NCBI GenBank assembly: GCA_027924585.1
Contig: BSBM01000827.1
Location: 62,001-126,000 of the forward strand
Length of the DNA stretch: 64,000 bases
Source of the DNA: Larix kaempferi
Lineage: Eukaryota; Streptophyta; Pinopsida; Pinales; Pinaceae
Reading direction: 5' to 3'
Within the stretch, counting starts at the first letter, position 1; each line of letters begins with the position of its first letter. The position numbers and the translations under genes are program-made. The notes beneath the pieces were generated by a model, which was not told the origin of the DNA, did not search any database, and saw only the letters and a list, made by a program, of their open reading frames with translations. This document shows, piece after piece, positions 11,521 to 24,360 of the stretch.

Positions 11521-12946
11521 TAAGCTTTAGTTAAATTGCAATTTTCCATTGTTTAAATTATATTTTTGAACGCAACCTGGATTTTGCAATCTCAAACTGT
11601 AATTTTAATAACTCTTTTAAATTTTAGTCAAATTTCAAACAAAAACATATAGTTTTAGTCATATTTTATATGATTGTAGCATGTTTAAACCACTACATTT
11701 TCAATTATATTTTTGAACAAGAGAAGTGAGATGTTCTATAGCCCATTATGGGGGAGAAGTGTTCCTAACATTCCTAATGTTATGCATTAAAAACTATTAA
11801 TTCAAAAAATAAATAAATAAAATATTAAATAAAAATAAACCATACATATACATATATATAAACCCAGCATAGATTCATCCTAAACTCGGATTTGTCAAGT
11901 ACCCGTGTAATATCCCTCCAAATTGACCCCTATTATAATTATTTTTGTATAAATGTAATTGTAATTGATTATTGTATTTTTTATCTGGTGAGGAGCTCAA
12001 GGCCAAGGCCCAACCAGTAAATTTTATGAGTATTGTTCCTAGTCAATAATGGCTAATTAAGGACATAGGAAACTAAACATTATTATGCGACACAAATAAC
12101 GGGTGGAGAATCCACTAGGAAAGAGGTGAATAAATAAATCATAAGTGGATGACGAGCGTCATCTTAGAGCCTTTGACACAACAAGAAGAATACAATAAAA
12201 GATGATCACCTAATAATCTAGAGTATAGGTGATACCCTAAAAAGTATATTAAACTATTATGATTAGTACTAAGAGGGTGTCAAATAATTAACGTTAAGTT
12301 ATTCGTATTATCATTCTAGATAAACGATAGTGTTTATTAATTACAAAATTTTATTCTTGCTCCTATTTTCTTTTATGATCAAAGCTAACTATTACATTAA
12401 GTGGAGACTAAGTAGCCATTCTTATTATTTTGTTTATCAAGATATACGCTTAATATCTTGGAAAAGTAAAAGAGATATATAATAAAAGAACATTAGAGAT
12501 AAATTGTATCAAAGTATGGTATTGACATATATCTATATGAAAGATTTATAAATAGGACTGTAATACCTAGTAAATGGATATTATACATTTACATATATGT
12601 GTCTAATAGGATACGTATTTTCCAACATAGGATGTAGGTTACTTTATAGAAGAATACCTTATAAATCTTATAGAAGGGAGACTTATAGAAGGTATAGTAC
12701 ACTCTCTATATATATACATATTAAATGATACATATATAAAAGGGTTTTTTTGAAATCCTAAGTATTTAGTTTAAGGAATTAATTGTAAGGTACTATATAC
12801 AATAGTCACCTTAAATAGAGGGGAAAGATACCATGGTAATTATGTTAATATATCATATTTAATTATAAGGTGCTATATATATATACCATATTATTTATAT
12901 ATAAAAATTAGGTTATCAAAGTTTTAAAACAAATGCATGCTTAGGG

Positions 12947-12981
<35 letters not shown>
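12947..12981. repeat. (TA)n microsatellite in the 5' LTR
   Basis: About 17 uninterrupted TA dinucleotides. The same site in the 3' LTR (about 35867-35890) is shorter and interrupted (TATACATATGTATATA), so this array changed after insertion. Confidence 0.95.
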
Positions 12982-12984
<3 letters not shown>

Positions 12985-15618
12985 CTAGTAGTGTAAATTT
13001 AAAGATACATATGGAAAGTATTACTTTTACTTAAAAATAAAAAAGGGGATAATAACATGGTTATTATTACTTATGGAAAAATAAGCCTATGCAAGTAATG
13101 AATAGTTGTGTTAACAAAGCAATTAAAAATTAATGAAAGATATGTTTATACCTATGAGTTGCAATATAAAACGATGCATGTTTTATGTCTTAGAGGATGA
13201 GGTCGAGGGACCTAAAGAGGTTGTCTCCTTAGTGGAAGCAATGGGAGTAAGACTAGGCCATGATGGTCATCTTGTATAAATGCCACCTAACCAGTCTCTC
13301 CTTATATATCCGTTAGAATGACGCGTGGCAGGAGAATTCCACTAAGCTAACTGCTGGAGATCCTTTTTCAGCCATTTGTCCATTTTGTGTCCCTATCTTG
13401 TGTGATTGGTGGAGATCGTGGGAAAATCTCTCGGAGAGGAGTAGAAGGCAACTACAGTTGGAAAATTATTTTAAACAGGCTTACATTTGGGAGAGGGGGA
13501 GATCCCTGGGCGTTCCGATTTCATTTTCTGTGTTTTATTGTGATTTTGGGATAAGGGATGGCTGGTACAAAGCAAACCCATGTACGTAGTTGTATATATA
13601 TATTATGCTAAAACGTATTGTACACACCCACTAGAGCCAATTTTTATAGATGATTATTGTTGTTTGCGAGTGAGGGGATGGCGGAGGGTTAGATCTCTAC
13701 TATTTTTTTAGATCTCTGCGATAGGGAAAACTCAGGGGAATAAAAGGCCGCAATAGAAGTTACTGGCTTGGAACTTGGTAGCTTGGCGAAGTTTTTTCTC
13801 GTTGATTCCAGTCGTTGATCGTGGTGCCAATCCGGTTGCTAAGTATGGTGAATCATGATTGAAATGCACTAAGCATGTCTCGGTAGGAAAATTCATATAT
13901 TGCTTAGCCACTGAGGATAGGTATGCTCTGCCGACCCTCTGTAGGATTTATTTCACATTCGAACTCAATATAGATATGTTAATATTATAAAATCGTATTT
14001 TCTGCCACGAATCTCTGCATTACTGGTTGAATGCATTATGCATTAAAAGTCTTGTCTCTTAGAGCTAGTGCTGTATGCGATAAGATTTCCAGAAATCGCA
14101 ATCCTTGTGTGAATGCGATGAGCAGCTTTGTTGTTTTCTGAAATAGCTTTGCTTAGATATTTTTCTTGTGTGTTAATATTGCAGATACCTCAAGATCTCG
14201 GTTGTCAATTGAAAACTTGGTTATGCTTTTTATTTTAATATGTTGAATGGTATGCTAATATTATAAACCCTCTGCACCAGATTCGATGGCTATGGTGAAT
14301 CGTAGTTTTGGGTTTATTTGCTTGCTGATGAAAATGTAGTTTAGGTTTTTGCTAATCTCTATCCTGCATTACTGGGAAATCGTAGATCTAGGTATAGTAT
14401 CTCAGTTATTAATATGAACCGTAGTTATATTTTATTTCCTGGAAATCCTATTATCTATCCTATGGCTGCCCTAGTATATGCATTTTCTACTCGAGGCGTT
14501 TTGTAATGTTTCTCTGCACTATTTTATTCTTCTGACGCATTTCTTCTCCTGCCTGGCTTAACACTATAAGTTTGACTCTGCAATGGGTGTATACATCACC
14601 TTGTTTGGCATGGTCTATTTAAATTCTAAGCTCTGTGCTCCTCATACTCTGTACAAAACTATTTAATCTAGCCATCGAAACGGTTTGGAATACTCTGCTA
14701 AAAACGATCTCAACCCAAACCTTTTGGCCGATAGTGGTTGAACACTCTGCAGATTTCGAGTTATACTTTTGGCCGATAGTGGTTGAAATTTTTATATCAA
14801 TTTCAGTCTCACTACACTTATGGATAGAGTTATAATACTCTGCAAATTTTTTATCTTCAAACGATCTCCCTTTAAACAAGTTTTTGTTGGATATGCCATG
14901 CATATCCTGCATAACCTTAATTTGAGATAACTTATTTCAGTAGCTAAAACCATCGGTGATTTTTTATGATTTCAGGAACACTTGATGAACAGAGTTGGAA
15001 ATTAATCCAGAAACTAAAGTGTTTGATAGCGAAATCTTGTTTTGGGTTAATGTTACCTTCACTTATTTTTAGTAGGTTGGTAAGTTAGTTTCATTTTAGG
15101 TTTAGTCTTGGTTAAGTGATTTGTATTAAAAGTAAAGTTTTGTACATATATATCTTTATGTGGAATCTAATTAAGAGTTTTTCTAAGAAGGTGTAATAAT
15201 TCTAGATTACACAAGTATGTAATGGAATTATCAAATGAACGAAAGAAAAGACAAGACAGTCTTTATATTTGTTAATTTGAGAATAAGGAATATATGGTAA
15301 GTTCCCCTTAGATAAAATATTGAATTAAAATATATGTTCATCTTAGTAAAAATATTGAATAAAATATATTTTTGAAAGTTAGAAAGGATTTAAAGTAATA
15401 ATAGATTAAGTATATAAAAGGTTGGTTAATAAGTTGAAAAATGATGAAGGGTTTTTGCCCATGTATAACTCAGTCATATATAGTTAAGGAATAAAGAATT
15501 AATATATTTTTTATGGGAAGTTAGAGTTAAATGTCTAGGAACTGTCATCCATGATCAGAAGGTCCCTATGTTTTATAAAGCAGAAGTTATGCAATAACTG
15601 AGTTGCAAATTGTAAACG

Positions 15619-16519
15619 TGTTACCGGACAATCCACTCGACCGGAGGCGAGCCGGATCTCCCTAGCTCAATGCGAGTCTAGAACAAATAGAACAGACTAC
15701 AAACACATTTCCTAGATCTACTTAATGATCAAGTACTAGATGTCTTACCGCTTTGATTCGCTATCCTTTCTCCCGAATGTTGCTCCACGTCCCACGGTCG
15801 TTAGATCCAAGCTGCAAGACCTGTTAAGACATAGAAAAGAGAAACGAGTGAAGAGCATCTATACAATAAGAGATCTATGTAAACAGTTAAGCAGGTAAAC
15901 AACACAACATCATTACACATAATAATGATATTGGTGGAAAGCATTTGTATTACTGCAAATAGAGGAGTACATGATAGAGATATAGAACTACAACCAATGA
16001 CTTAACGTAGCAACCCTTCTCCACACAAGCCAATTTCCAAGCCCTTCCAAGGAAGCATGAATTCTCCAAGAGGTGAGTGAAGGTGTCTTGAGAGAGATTT
16101 CACCAACATGTAGATACCATAGTCTTCCTCCCTTTGGTATGGGAGTGAGCCTCGTATATACAGGACTAATTGGATGAGGTTATGGAAAGGATAGGTTGAG
16201 AGATGGTAGGAGAGAGATAAGGGATCTTCCCAATGAGTTAGGGGTCGAGTACCAGCTCTCCAAGAGATCAGGGATAAGCCCCCAAATGGGCAAGCTTCAA
16301 GAAAGATCTCGAAATGGCTATTTTTTCCCATTAACAGACCTCGTTGCACCTTGCTATAGAGCAGACTGCGACGTTGCATGTTGCTAGTGTGCAACCTGCG
16401 ACGACCTCTCAAAAGGTTGTACAAACTGAGTACAAATCCTCCCAAATGAGTACTTGGTCCAGGTGGCTTCAGGGATGTATACACTAAATCATGATGATGG
16501 GTAGATTTTAGGTGTAACA
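15619..16519 (-). repeat. 3' LTR of the gypsy element (left side)
   Basis: 901 bp, the same length as the right LTR. It has terminal TGTTAC/GTAACA inverted ends. A purine run on the minus strand lies just outside it at 16524-16535. The minus-strand ORF 16002-16532 crosses out of the LTR and has no family signature. Confidence 0.95.
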
Positions 16520-16523
16520 GAAT

Positions 16524-16535
16524 GCCCCCCAAAGC
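16524..16535 (-). promoter_or_regulatory. Polypurine tract of the gypsy element
   Basis: On the minus strand the sequence reads GCTTTGGGGGGC and lies 4 bp from the inner edge of the 3' LTR (16519), where the primer for plus-strand DNA synthesis is expected. Confidence 0.7.
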
Positions 16536-19079
16536 ATGAAGCTGTTAAGGATGTACAGGTGAAGTGCTTTGATAGAAATAATGGCAAGAGACTTGTCAGA
16601 TGAAGGACGTTGCTGCAATACAACTGACTCTGAACTGACAATCTCATATGTAGTACAACATGGCTGCCGACCAATACATTGCAGATCCATGGTAGTAATG
16701 ACCGACTAAACACAATCATGGCTACTAGACACAAGCATAGATCCATGATGAGATGATAACACAACCATGACCAATACAAAAGTGGATCTGTGTAATATGA
16801 CTCAATACAAACTCCATCGCAACCTGGGTAAAACATGACTCCCCAGGGTCTTCAAGCTGAACCCACAATGATACGAATCTATCCATGTGATTACAAATGT
16901 CTTGACATCGAACATGGTAGAAACCACTTGATTACCGGTCATTGATGTAAACCGTTATCAAGTGCGAGGGAGATCACCATTAATGTCAATGATTCCCAAG
17001 GTATCACAGTACATATCATCGAGCGCGAATAAATGAGTTGAAGTCAAACGTAGGATGAAATATTTCGATCAAGAGTCGATGATGTAAACTCATGATGAAA
17101 GCAAGGTAACCTGCCATTGAGGCATGCAGGGCCAAGGTACTTGGTTGGTTTCTAGATTCAATCCTTGGATGATGAGTTGAAGTCGACAAGGATGAATCCG
17201 TCGAAGGAGGGCAATAATGAATCCCTCATCAATCGACACGAAACACGACAAAAGATGTGTAGAGTGGATGAGATGGTACAATAACATGTGAGACTAACTC
17301 AAAGTAAGAACAGCATGACGACGTGTGTACTAACTAAAAAATTATGAGTGAATGTATTCTTGAACATGGGAATGGCATGACTTGCCAGTATTGACATGAG
17401 AATGATGCAAACTTATAATGCAACTGATAGTGGAATCGTTCTTTGAATGACTCAGAGGAGTAACAGGACTCAGGAAGTAAGCGGGGACTCATAGACAAAT
17501 AGATGACCCAAGTATCGGTATGCAAATGCAGATGAGTGCCATGTTCAAGAGCGACTATATACTGCCACTAAGGTATGTAACACAAACACTTTCCTTTTTC
17601 CCCATCATGAATGATGAGTGCCTCATGTGTTTTTTAATGAGCTTGATGAGGGTAACCAGATGCTCGGTATAGCTCATCTCATAGATGAGTCCAATCCCAA
17701 ATATTTTCCAAACCTAGGATAGGAGGGGTTCATCCCATGACGGGCCCTTCAATGTGAAAATTTAACAAGTCCATAGAAGGAAAACTCGATCATCATTTCA
17801 TATTTAGAGAGTCTGAAAAGAACTAAAGAAGATTGCAACAGTCCTTTTTCGTAAAGTTAGCCTCATCGCTCGAAAAAGGGTAAAACTACGCGGGAGAGGA
17901 CTCTTCCAATCATGATTGATTGGAGTATTCATTTTTCGTAATTAGTGCCCCCTAGTCCAAAAAAGGGGTAAACTATCACCAGGAAGACGACCATTCAAAT
18001 ACTTTAACAAGCGTGAACGCGACAAGTTCGCTTGGCAATCTTTTCAATTTTAGGGAGTCTGAAAAGAGCTTAACTATGGACTCCGGGGGGTGTCCTTTTC
18101 TGTGGGAGTTTAACGAGCCCGGAAAAGTGATAAATCATAACTCAGTACTTGTTCTCATGATTTGGTGAGTACGAGAACAAACGAAGAGTAAACTCATCCT
18201 CATGCAATAATTACGACTTAACCAAAAACAATACTGACAAAACGTTCAAAAGAGTGTTCATACCTATAATTACCATTGGTAATGCGAGAAACGTTGCGAA
18301 GGACCACTTTTACGACTCTTGTACACTAGAAAAAGTGTCAAATAGCCCCAAATATAACGACAAATGATCGAAACTATAGTAAATGGTCCAAAAGCATCAA
18401 AATATTTGAAAAGGAATATTCCATTTCTATTTATAAATAGAAATATGGGCCAAAAATAGAAACATTGTTCAAACTGCCAATTTGGGTGGAGAAGTACCAA
18501 CTTGGAGCCAAAACTTCCTTTGTCGATTCCGGGAGCTACGATCTGCCATTTCACTAGCCGTCTGGACTAGGTAGGCCTAAAACTTGTCTTGCAACTTTCC
18601 AGTGGTTTAGTTTTCCATTTTTTGTTCATTTTTTGAGTTTTTGATGATTTGGGGAGGGGCCATTGCGCCCTCGGCTCGTCGCAAGTGGCCCTTTCGGGAC
18701 TCGCGACGAGCCTGGGTCGTCGCAAGCCTCAAAAATGGGACCTGCGACGACATCGTGCTGTACCTGAAGGTACACTGCGACAGCAAAAACTCAAATACCA
18801 AACATCAAACATGCTCTAAAAAATGAGTTTGTGCAAGTTGGAGAAGGACCTAACATGCTTTAAATGCCCCTTTTGGCAGGTTACCAACAAGCAAAGATGG
18901 TATTAGAGTGACGAGAAAGAGAACATGAAGTGGAAGATGAGCAAGCCGCAAATGATCCACAATGTGTGGCTGCTTTGTGAAATTGTGGGTTGCTCAAATT
19001 CTTCAAGATACAGGGGATGAGAGCCCAGATCCCGTTCTTGACACACATGCTTTAGAGTTGGGATGCGGCCCAACAATAG
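16536..19079. other. Non-coding 3' region of the gypsy element
   Basis: About 2.5 kb lies between the antisense ORF and the polypurine tract. No domain was recognised on either strand. The stretch 18660-18770 contains repeated TCGTCGCAAG / TGCGACGAC-type motifs resembling a motif also found in the LTRs (about 16370-16400). Long spacers of this type are common in Tat-lineage elements. Confidence 0.55.
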
Positions 19080-20158
19080 TTTGTCATAGGTGAGCATATC
19101 CTCACAATTGACATCGAGGATATCTACTTTCTGACCGGTTTGTCCCGAAGAGGGGATGTTGTACAACTCACTAGGACACGGGCCAGTGATCGTACAGTTG
19201 AGGACATGGTGGCACATCACTGCATAGCTTCTTCTCGTCCTTCCAGCGGGAAGATACTCATCAGAGATGTGGTGAGTCATCCACTGAGGACCATACTGCT
19301 TACTATTACCAAGGTGGCGGGTATCCAAGCTCCACATACGGCTACTCGGACTCAGATGTTATATGCGGAAGACTGTATGTCTCCCATGGTCTTCAACTGG
19401 TGCGGGGGTCTCCTCGCCAACATCCGAGCTCAGCTGACCAAGTGTCGGCGTAGGGAGCTCAAGTAGTTTGGATACGGATCGATCATAGTGTCACTCCTCT
19501 TGGAGCGGGTTCCTCTCTTTCACCCGCAGGTGGTACCTGATGACAGGGATCTAAGAGATCCACACATGCTCAGGTGGGCAGAGGTGATGACCCGCCATGG
19601 TGGGGGTCCCATCATCAGTTTTGGTCCCGATTTCTTTAGCTAGTTGGAAGGCTAGTCACTTATGGTCGAGGACTTTCCTTATGGTGGTACGGACTTCCGG
19701 GGGGATCCCGACTTAGTGATGCCAGAGGGTGCAGCATGGGGTGATATCGGTAAGAACAAAACCCTTGTATTTTTTAGTTTTTTGAAATATATATTTTTTT
19801 TTATGTAGTGCTGACAAGTACTTTATATGTGTGTGCATATGTGGGTCCCATGCGATCAGTAGGTCTCTCTCTTCTGGCGAGGAGAGACAGAGGTGGAGAG
19901 GCAGTGGTTCTTGCAATTTCCCATCCTGCCACCGAGGAGATGGAGGAGGTGTACCAAAACCTATCCAGGCTGACTGTGGAGGTACCTGAGCCAGCCATCG
20001 ATGACCTACCAAGGCCCATGCAAAGGTTTGGGGTTGGAGTGTCTATGCACTTCAACGCCTTACTCCGCAAGGTGGCTCGTACTGTAGACTGCTTCCTCAC
20101 CCAAAGTCAAAGAGATGTTAGAGGCAGGGGTGGTGTACGGGTCAGGCGTCCATCCTGA
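19080..20158 (+). pseudogene. Antisense extra ORF of the gypsy element, two exons
   Basis: This frame runs opposite to gag-pol, between the second RNase H and the 3' LTR. Exon 1 (19080-19749) reads ILTIDIEDIYFLTGLSRRG near its start and keeps one frame to DIG at a GTAAG donor. A 59-bp intron (19750-19808, T-rich, ending TATGTAG) follows. Exon 2 (19809-20158) continues in phase for about 115 codons to a TGA, with an Arg-rich end. Exon 1 has three TAG stops (19464, 19641, 19653). The DIEDIYFLTGLSRRG pattern recalls plant-mobile-domain-like proteins, and Tat-lineage elements are known to carry antisense extra ORFs. The family name is my inference, and the role in the element is unknown. Confidence 0.65.
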
Positions 20159-20435
20159 TTGCACTTTTAGACTTGTACTGAGAGCTTAGTGGCCTCATAT
20201 TTTTGTACTTCCTTGAATCTATGATGCTTCATATTTTTTGTAGAGACTCACTGAAATCCATCGTGCTTCAGATTTTGTACTAGCACTACTTTTGAGCGAT
20301 TTATATATATATACATTATCGGCGGTTTATACATTGTGTGTTCTTCAGATGATTAGTGATGTGATCTTGTTTATATGTTCGCTTCTGTACATTATATTTA
20401 CATGTTGTGAATGCTTTTACATATTATGGATGTTA

Positions 20436-20846
20436 TGTGTGTGCAATGTACCAATCCAAAATGAAATTGGCCATCAAGTCAGCAACTGTGTTTAACTCTC
20501 CTGGAATGTGCAAGTATTGAACAGATTCAAATGACCTTTCCAGGAGACGTACTCATCTGAAGAGACGGAGTAAGGTGGGATCACGGATGGTGTATATCTG
20601 GTTCAGATGGGAAACCACTAATTGAGAATCCATGTGGATGACAATGTGGTTCATACCCAAGGAAATGGCATTAGCTAGGGTTCCGATTACTACATGATAT
20701 TCTACAGCATTGTTGGTCGCAAACCCTAGGCAACTTCCTCCTGAGCTAATGAGCTCACCTGTTGGGGAATATATAACCCAAGCTATCGAAGCAAGGTGAA
20801 GGGTATGTCGGCTGGCGCCATCCACGAATCCATAGCACATTTCCAT
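20436..20846 (-). pseudogene. Second (archaeal-type) RNase H of the gypsy element
   Basis: It lies about 130 bp downstream of the integrase end on the coding strand. Motifs, in order: GFVDGASR (first Asp), TNNAVEYH (Glu), IHMDSQLVV (Asp) and, after a TGA at about 20550, LNTVADLMAN (last Asp). All four catalytic acidic positions are therefore present. The arrangement with TNNxxEY and DSQLVV matches the archaeal-type RNase H found as a second copy in plant Tat-like elements. This is separate from the gypsy-type RNase H next to RT at about 22.5 kb. It would remove RNA from the RNA:DNA hybrid during reverse transcription. One nonsense codon makes it a pseudogene as it stands. Confidence 0.85.
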
Positions 20847-20974
20847 CTGCACATGCAAACAAAACATGGTATAAGAAGCGAAAACAAGATCGAAAGACAC
20901 TCGAAAAGAAATGCATCACACCACACAAAAACATGCCATGTACATTATATACAAGCAAGTCTATGCATGAGGGA

Positions 20975-22110
20975 TCAAGCGTAGTATGTCTTTAGGTAAA
21001 TCCCATTGCGGGGTTCACCCAAATAGATTTCATCGTAATCTTCAAGCTCGTAGGAACCTTTTTCCAACACACGTTTTATAACGTAGGGTCCATGCCACAT
21101 GGAATCGAACTTCCCAGCTCCTAGATTATCGTGCTTCTGGTCATAAGTGAGGACCAGGTCACCCTCGTTAAAGATACAAGGTTCGACTAACTTATCGTAC
21201 TGGGCTTTGATGCGTCTCTTATGTGCTTCATTAGCAAGAGCGGCATCTCGGCAAGACTCGTCTAGTTTTGCTAGGTGCAAGAGACGTTCTTCCTCAGTAG
21301 TAGTGTTAGGAAGAAGTTCTACAGTGAGTTGAAGAGACGGGATTTCACACTCTATCGGTAATACAGCCTCCAATCCATATACCAATTGGAAGGGAGTGAA
21401 GCCTGTTGCAGTTTTAATGGTAGTTCGGTAGGCCCATAATGCTGAAAAGAGCATATTATGCCAGTTGGAATTTTGTGTCCCTACCATCCTCTGGATCATA
21501 GTTTTCAAGACCTTATTGATTGCCTCGACCTATCCATTGGATTGTGGGTAGTAGGGTGTCGAGTTTTCATGGCAAAAACCCAACCTGTCGCTCAATTCAT
21601 CAACCATATGGTTCTAAAAGTGAGAACCATGATCGGTAACTATGGCCTACGGAACTCCAAACCGCACTATCACATGATTAAACATGATGAGTGTGGCGGT
21701 TTTGCCATCGTTTTGGTATGTAGGCATAGCCTCGGCCCACTTTCTGAAGTAATGCACAACTACAATGATGAAACTATGCCCCCCGGCCGAGGTAGGATTA
21801 CAGTGCATAAAATCAATGCCCCATTTTGCAAATGGGTCAACGACAATAACTGGATGTAGTGGGGTGGGATGAGTGCACTTCTTCATGTGGAAGTGTTGGC
21901 AAGGAGTACATTTTTTAACGTCCTCAATACAATCTTTGAAGATAGTAGACTAGTAATATCTTGCGCACAAAATCTTCTGGGCTGTAGCCATCCCAGAGAG
22001 ATGACCGCCACGTGCCCCAGCGTGACAGTCATTGAGAACGCGTTCAGCCTCATCATGAGTGAGACATCGTCGAAGGATAAAATCGATGCCACGACGATAC
22101 AAAGTATCAT
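20975..22110 (-). pseudogene. Integrase of the gypsy element
   Basis: Read on the minus strand, a zinc-binding N-terminus (THDEAERVLNDCHAG...GGHLSG, then CTPCQ) spans about 22110-21890. The catalytic core follows with FAKWGIDFMH (first Asp), TDHGSHF (second Asp) and AINKVLK preceded by the expected Glu, so the D,D-E set is visible. The C-terminal part at 20975-21508 runs through ALWAYRTT, GFTPFQLVYG and MWHGPYVI to its own stop. Several in-frame stops interrupt it: after ARYY at about 21950, after RFGVP at about 21647, and in the short span 21509-21646. Integrase joins element DNA to the target, here giving a 5-bp duplication. Confidence 0.9.
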
Positions 22111-22279
22111 TGATGATTAAATAATACTTTGCATGGTGACGAATCTTACGACGATTGTCGTGAGAGAGTTGAGGATCGAAGCGTTGGGTTTGAAGATACA
22201 ATAGAATATCTCCATACCAGGGGTCAATCATATTGATGAGAAACAATGATTCATCCGGAAATGAGTCATTGTGCTCAAC

Positions 22280-22665
22280 TTCTGCATCAGGATGGGGAAG
22301 GTCGCAAATAATCTCGGAAAACACCAAAGACTTCTTAGACTTAGCTTTCTCGAAAAGAAGATCGAATTCTTGCAGTATCACAATCCAGCGTGAATACTTG
22401 CCCCCAAGCACCTGACATGTTAGTACGTGGTACATGAGGTTTGAGTCGGCAATGATAGTGGTGGTGTGGAGCAAAATGTAGTGACGGAACTTCTGGACGG
22501 CAATGACTTCCGCGAAAGCAATTTTTTCGACATGTGAATATCTAGTTTCAGCGTCAGCTAGACCCTTACTTGCATAGTATATCACATGTTCCTGAGCGTT
22601 TTGATCCTCCTCTACCAAAACCATGGCGATAGTGGTAGCAGAGAAGCGAGATATAGGATGTAATC
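22280..22665 (-). pseudogene. Gypsy-type RNase H next to RT
   Basis: This continues from RT after a stop at 22666. Recognisable motifs are VIYYASKGLADAETRYSHVEK, cut by the reading limit but covering the family's YASR.L..AE..Y...EKE region, then FRHYILLH and IADSNLMYHVL, then the SRWIVILQEFDL motif. The frame runs 21950-22624 together with the integrase N-terminus. The start of the domain is damaged by a stop and frame change between 22625 and 22666. Confidence 0.85.
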
Positions 22666-23661
22666 TTAATAATAATTAGGCGGTTGGAGCACAGGGGCAT
22701 GCGTGATGGCATGTTTGATACTGTCGAAGGATTTTTGAGCTTGATCGTCCCAAATGAACAGGATGTCCTTCTTAAGTAGTCTCACATAGCCCTGAGTCTT
22801 CTCCATGAAATTACAAACAAAACGTCGTAAGTAAGTCGCCTTCCCTTGGAGACTTTGAAGTTCTGTCACATCAGTCGGGGGTGGTAGGTTGATGATGGCC
22901 TCCACCTTTAAGGGATCAATGCGGATCCCATCCTTCAAAACGATAAATCCTAAGAGGCGTCCGGACTCAACGCAAAAGATACACTTGTGAGGATTCAGAC
23001 AAATATTATACCATCTGCATCTGAGAAAAATGGCCATCAGATGATCAATGTGGAACTTGCGCTGCTTTGAATGAGTAGGGATATCATCCAAGTAGGGTTC
23101 CACAAAGTCCTTAATATTGTGGAAGGCGTATGACATAGCCCGCTGAAACGTGGCACCAGCATTTTTAAGGCCAAATGGGAGCTTGCGATAAGAAAATGTA
23201 CCCCATGGGAAGATAAAAGCCATCTTATGTTGGTTGGCTGGGTTGATCTCAATTTGGTTGTAACCAGAAAAGCCATCCATGAATGAGAAGATGACACTTC
23301 CGGCACAGTTGTCGATGATCTGGTCGACAAAGGGGGTCGGGTAGTTGTCTTTTGGACAGGCCCAATTGAGGTCTCGATAATCAACACAGATGCGAATGGT
23401 TCCCTGCTTTTTGTTCACAGGAATGACATTTGAGACCCAATTCGTCAATGGGACAGGATAAATAAAGCCAACCTTTAATAGATTTTCAATTTCTGCCTTA
23501 ATTGCTGCAGTCTTCCTGGGGTGTACCGGTTGCAAATTTTGACGTACGGGTTTGATGTCGGGATAGGTTTTTATTTCATGAGAAACAATTGCGGGGTCTA
23601 TCCCAGGCATCTCCTCGTAGGACCAAGCAAACACGTCTCGAAATTGCTTGAACAAGGCCAT
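22666..23661 (-). pseudogene. Reverse transcriptase of the gypsy element
   Basis: A 331-codon frame with the RT domain in order: GFIYPVPLTNWVSNVIPVNK, RICVDYRDLNWACPKDNYP, FSFMDGFSGYNQI (first catalytic Asp), FPWGTFSYRKLPFGLKNAGA and PYLDDI (the YxDD active site), then thumb and connection motifs (GFIVLKDGI, PPPTDVTELQSLQG). The catalytic residues are intact in this frame. It ends at a TAA right where the RNase H should follow. The call is Ty3/gypsy rather than copia because RT precedes integrase. Confidence 0.95.
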
Positions 23662-24360
23662 GCTAACAGCTATTTATTCAGGGGAACACTTCTGGCCTAT
23701 GCGAATGTGTTCCACTATGCCAGGTTTCACCGAGATGTCTACTGGGGTGGTTGGATCAATGTTAGCCAAGTGGCCCTCCGTGTCTGTAAGACATGTAAGG
23801 ATGGGGGACTGAGGGGATGGGTAGATATCTGGTGAAAAGAGGGTATGGATGTTTTTCTCTATGTGTTCCAAAGGAGGAAGAAAATATGACCTATGATGGA
23901 GATCATCCCATGAACTATCGTCAATATTCATTACTTCCATGATGGACTCGTCTGAATGGAAAGTCTGAAGTAAGAGATCGGGTAAAGAGGACGTCCATCG
24001 TAGAGAACAAGATGGGGAGGCCATGGTTAAATGTTCCTCCGAAGCTGATTGGATAGCCTCATAAATACGTTCAACAGGTGAAAGAGGCATCATATCTCCA
24101 AACAGGTGTGTTGTGGCTTCATCCGATACAAGCCAGGCATCGTTTGAGTGAGATAAAATATCAGTGGAGATCATGTTCACCGTGGAGACATGATTAGGGG
24201 GGTCTGCGGCTGGAAAAACGCCCATGAGAGATGAATATTTCAAAAGGCCAACCCCTACACTCTCATACTGGTTTGACATCTGTCCAATGGAAGGAACATG
24301 GTCACCAGTATGAGTAGTGGCGTCCGGTGTACAAAAATCTAACTGGTCGATCGTAACAAT
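23662..24360 (-). pseudogene. Linker between protease and RT in gypsy pol
   Basis: An open frame at 23674-24279 links the protease and RT regions but has no catalytic motif. It is acidic and Ser-rich (for example MEVMNIDDSSWDDLHH), as expected for a pol spacer. Short stop-containing gaps separate it from both neighbours. Confidence 0.6.

Noticed and set aside
16002-16532. 176-codon minus-strand ORF at the left gypsy LTR
   Set aside because: It lies almost entirely in the LTR, has no family motif, and the matching right LTR does not keep the same frame.
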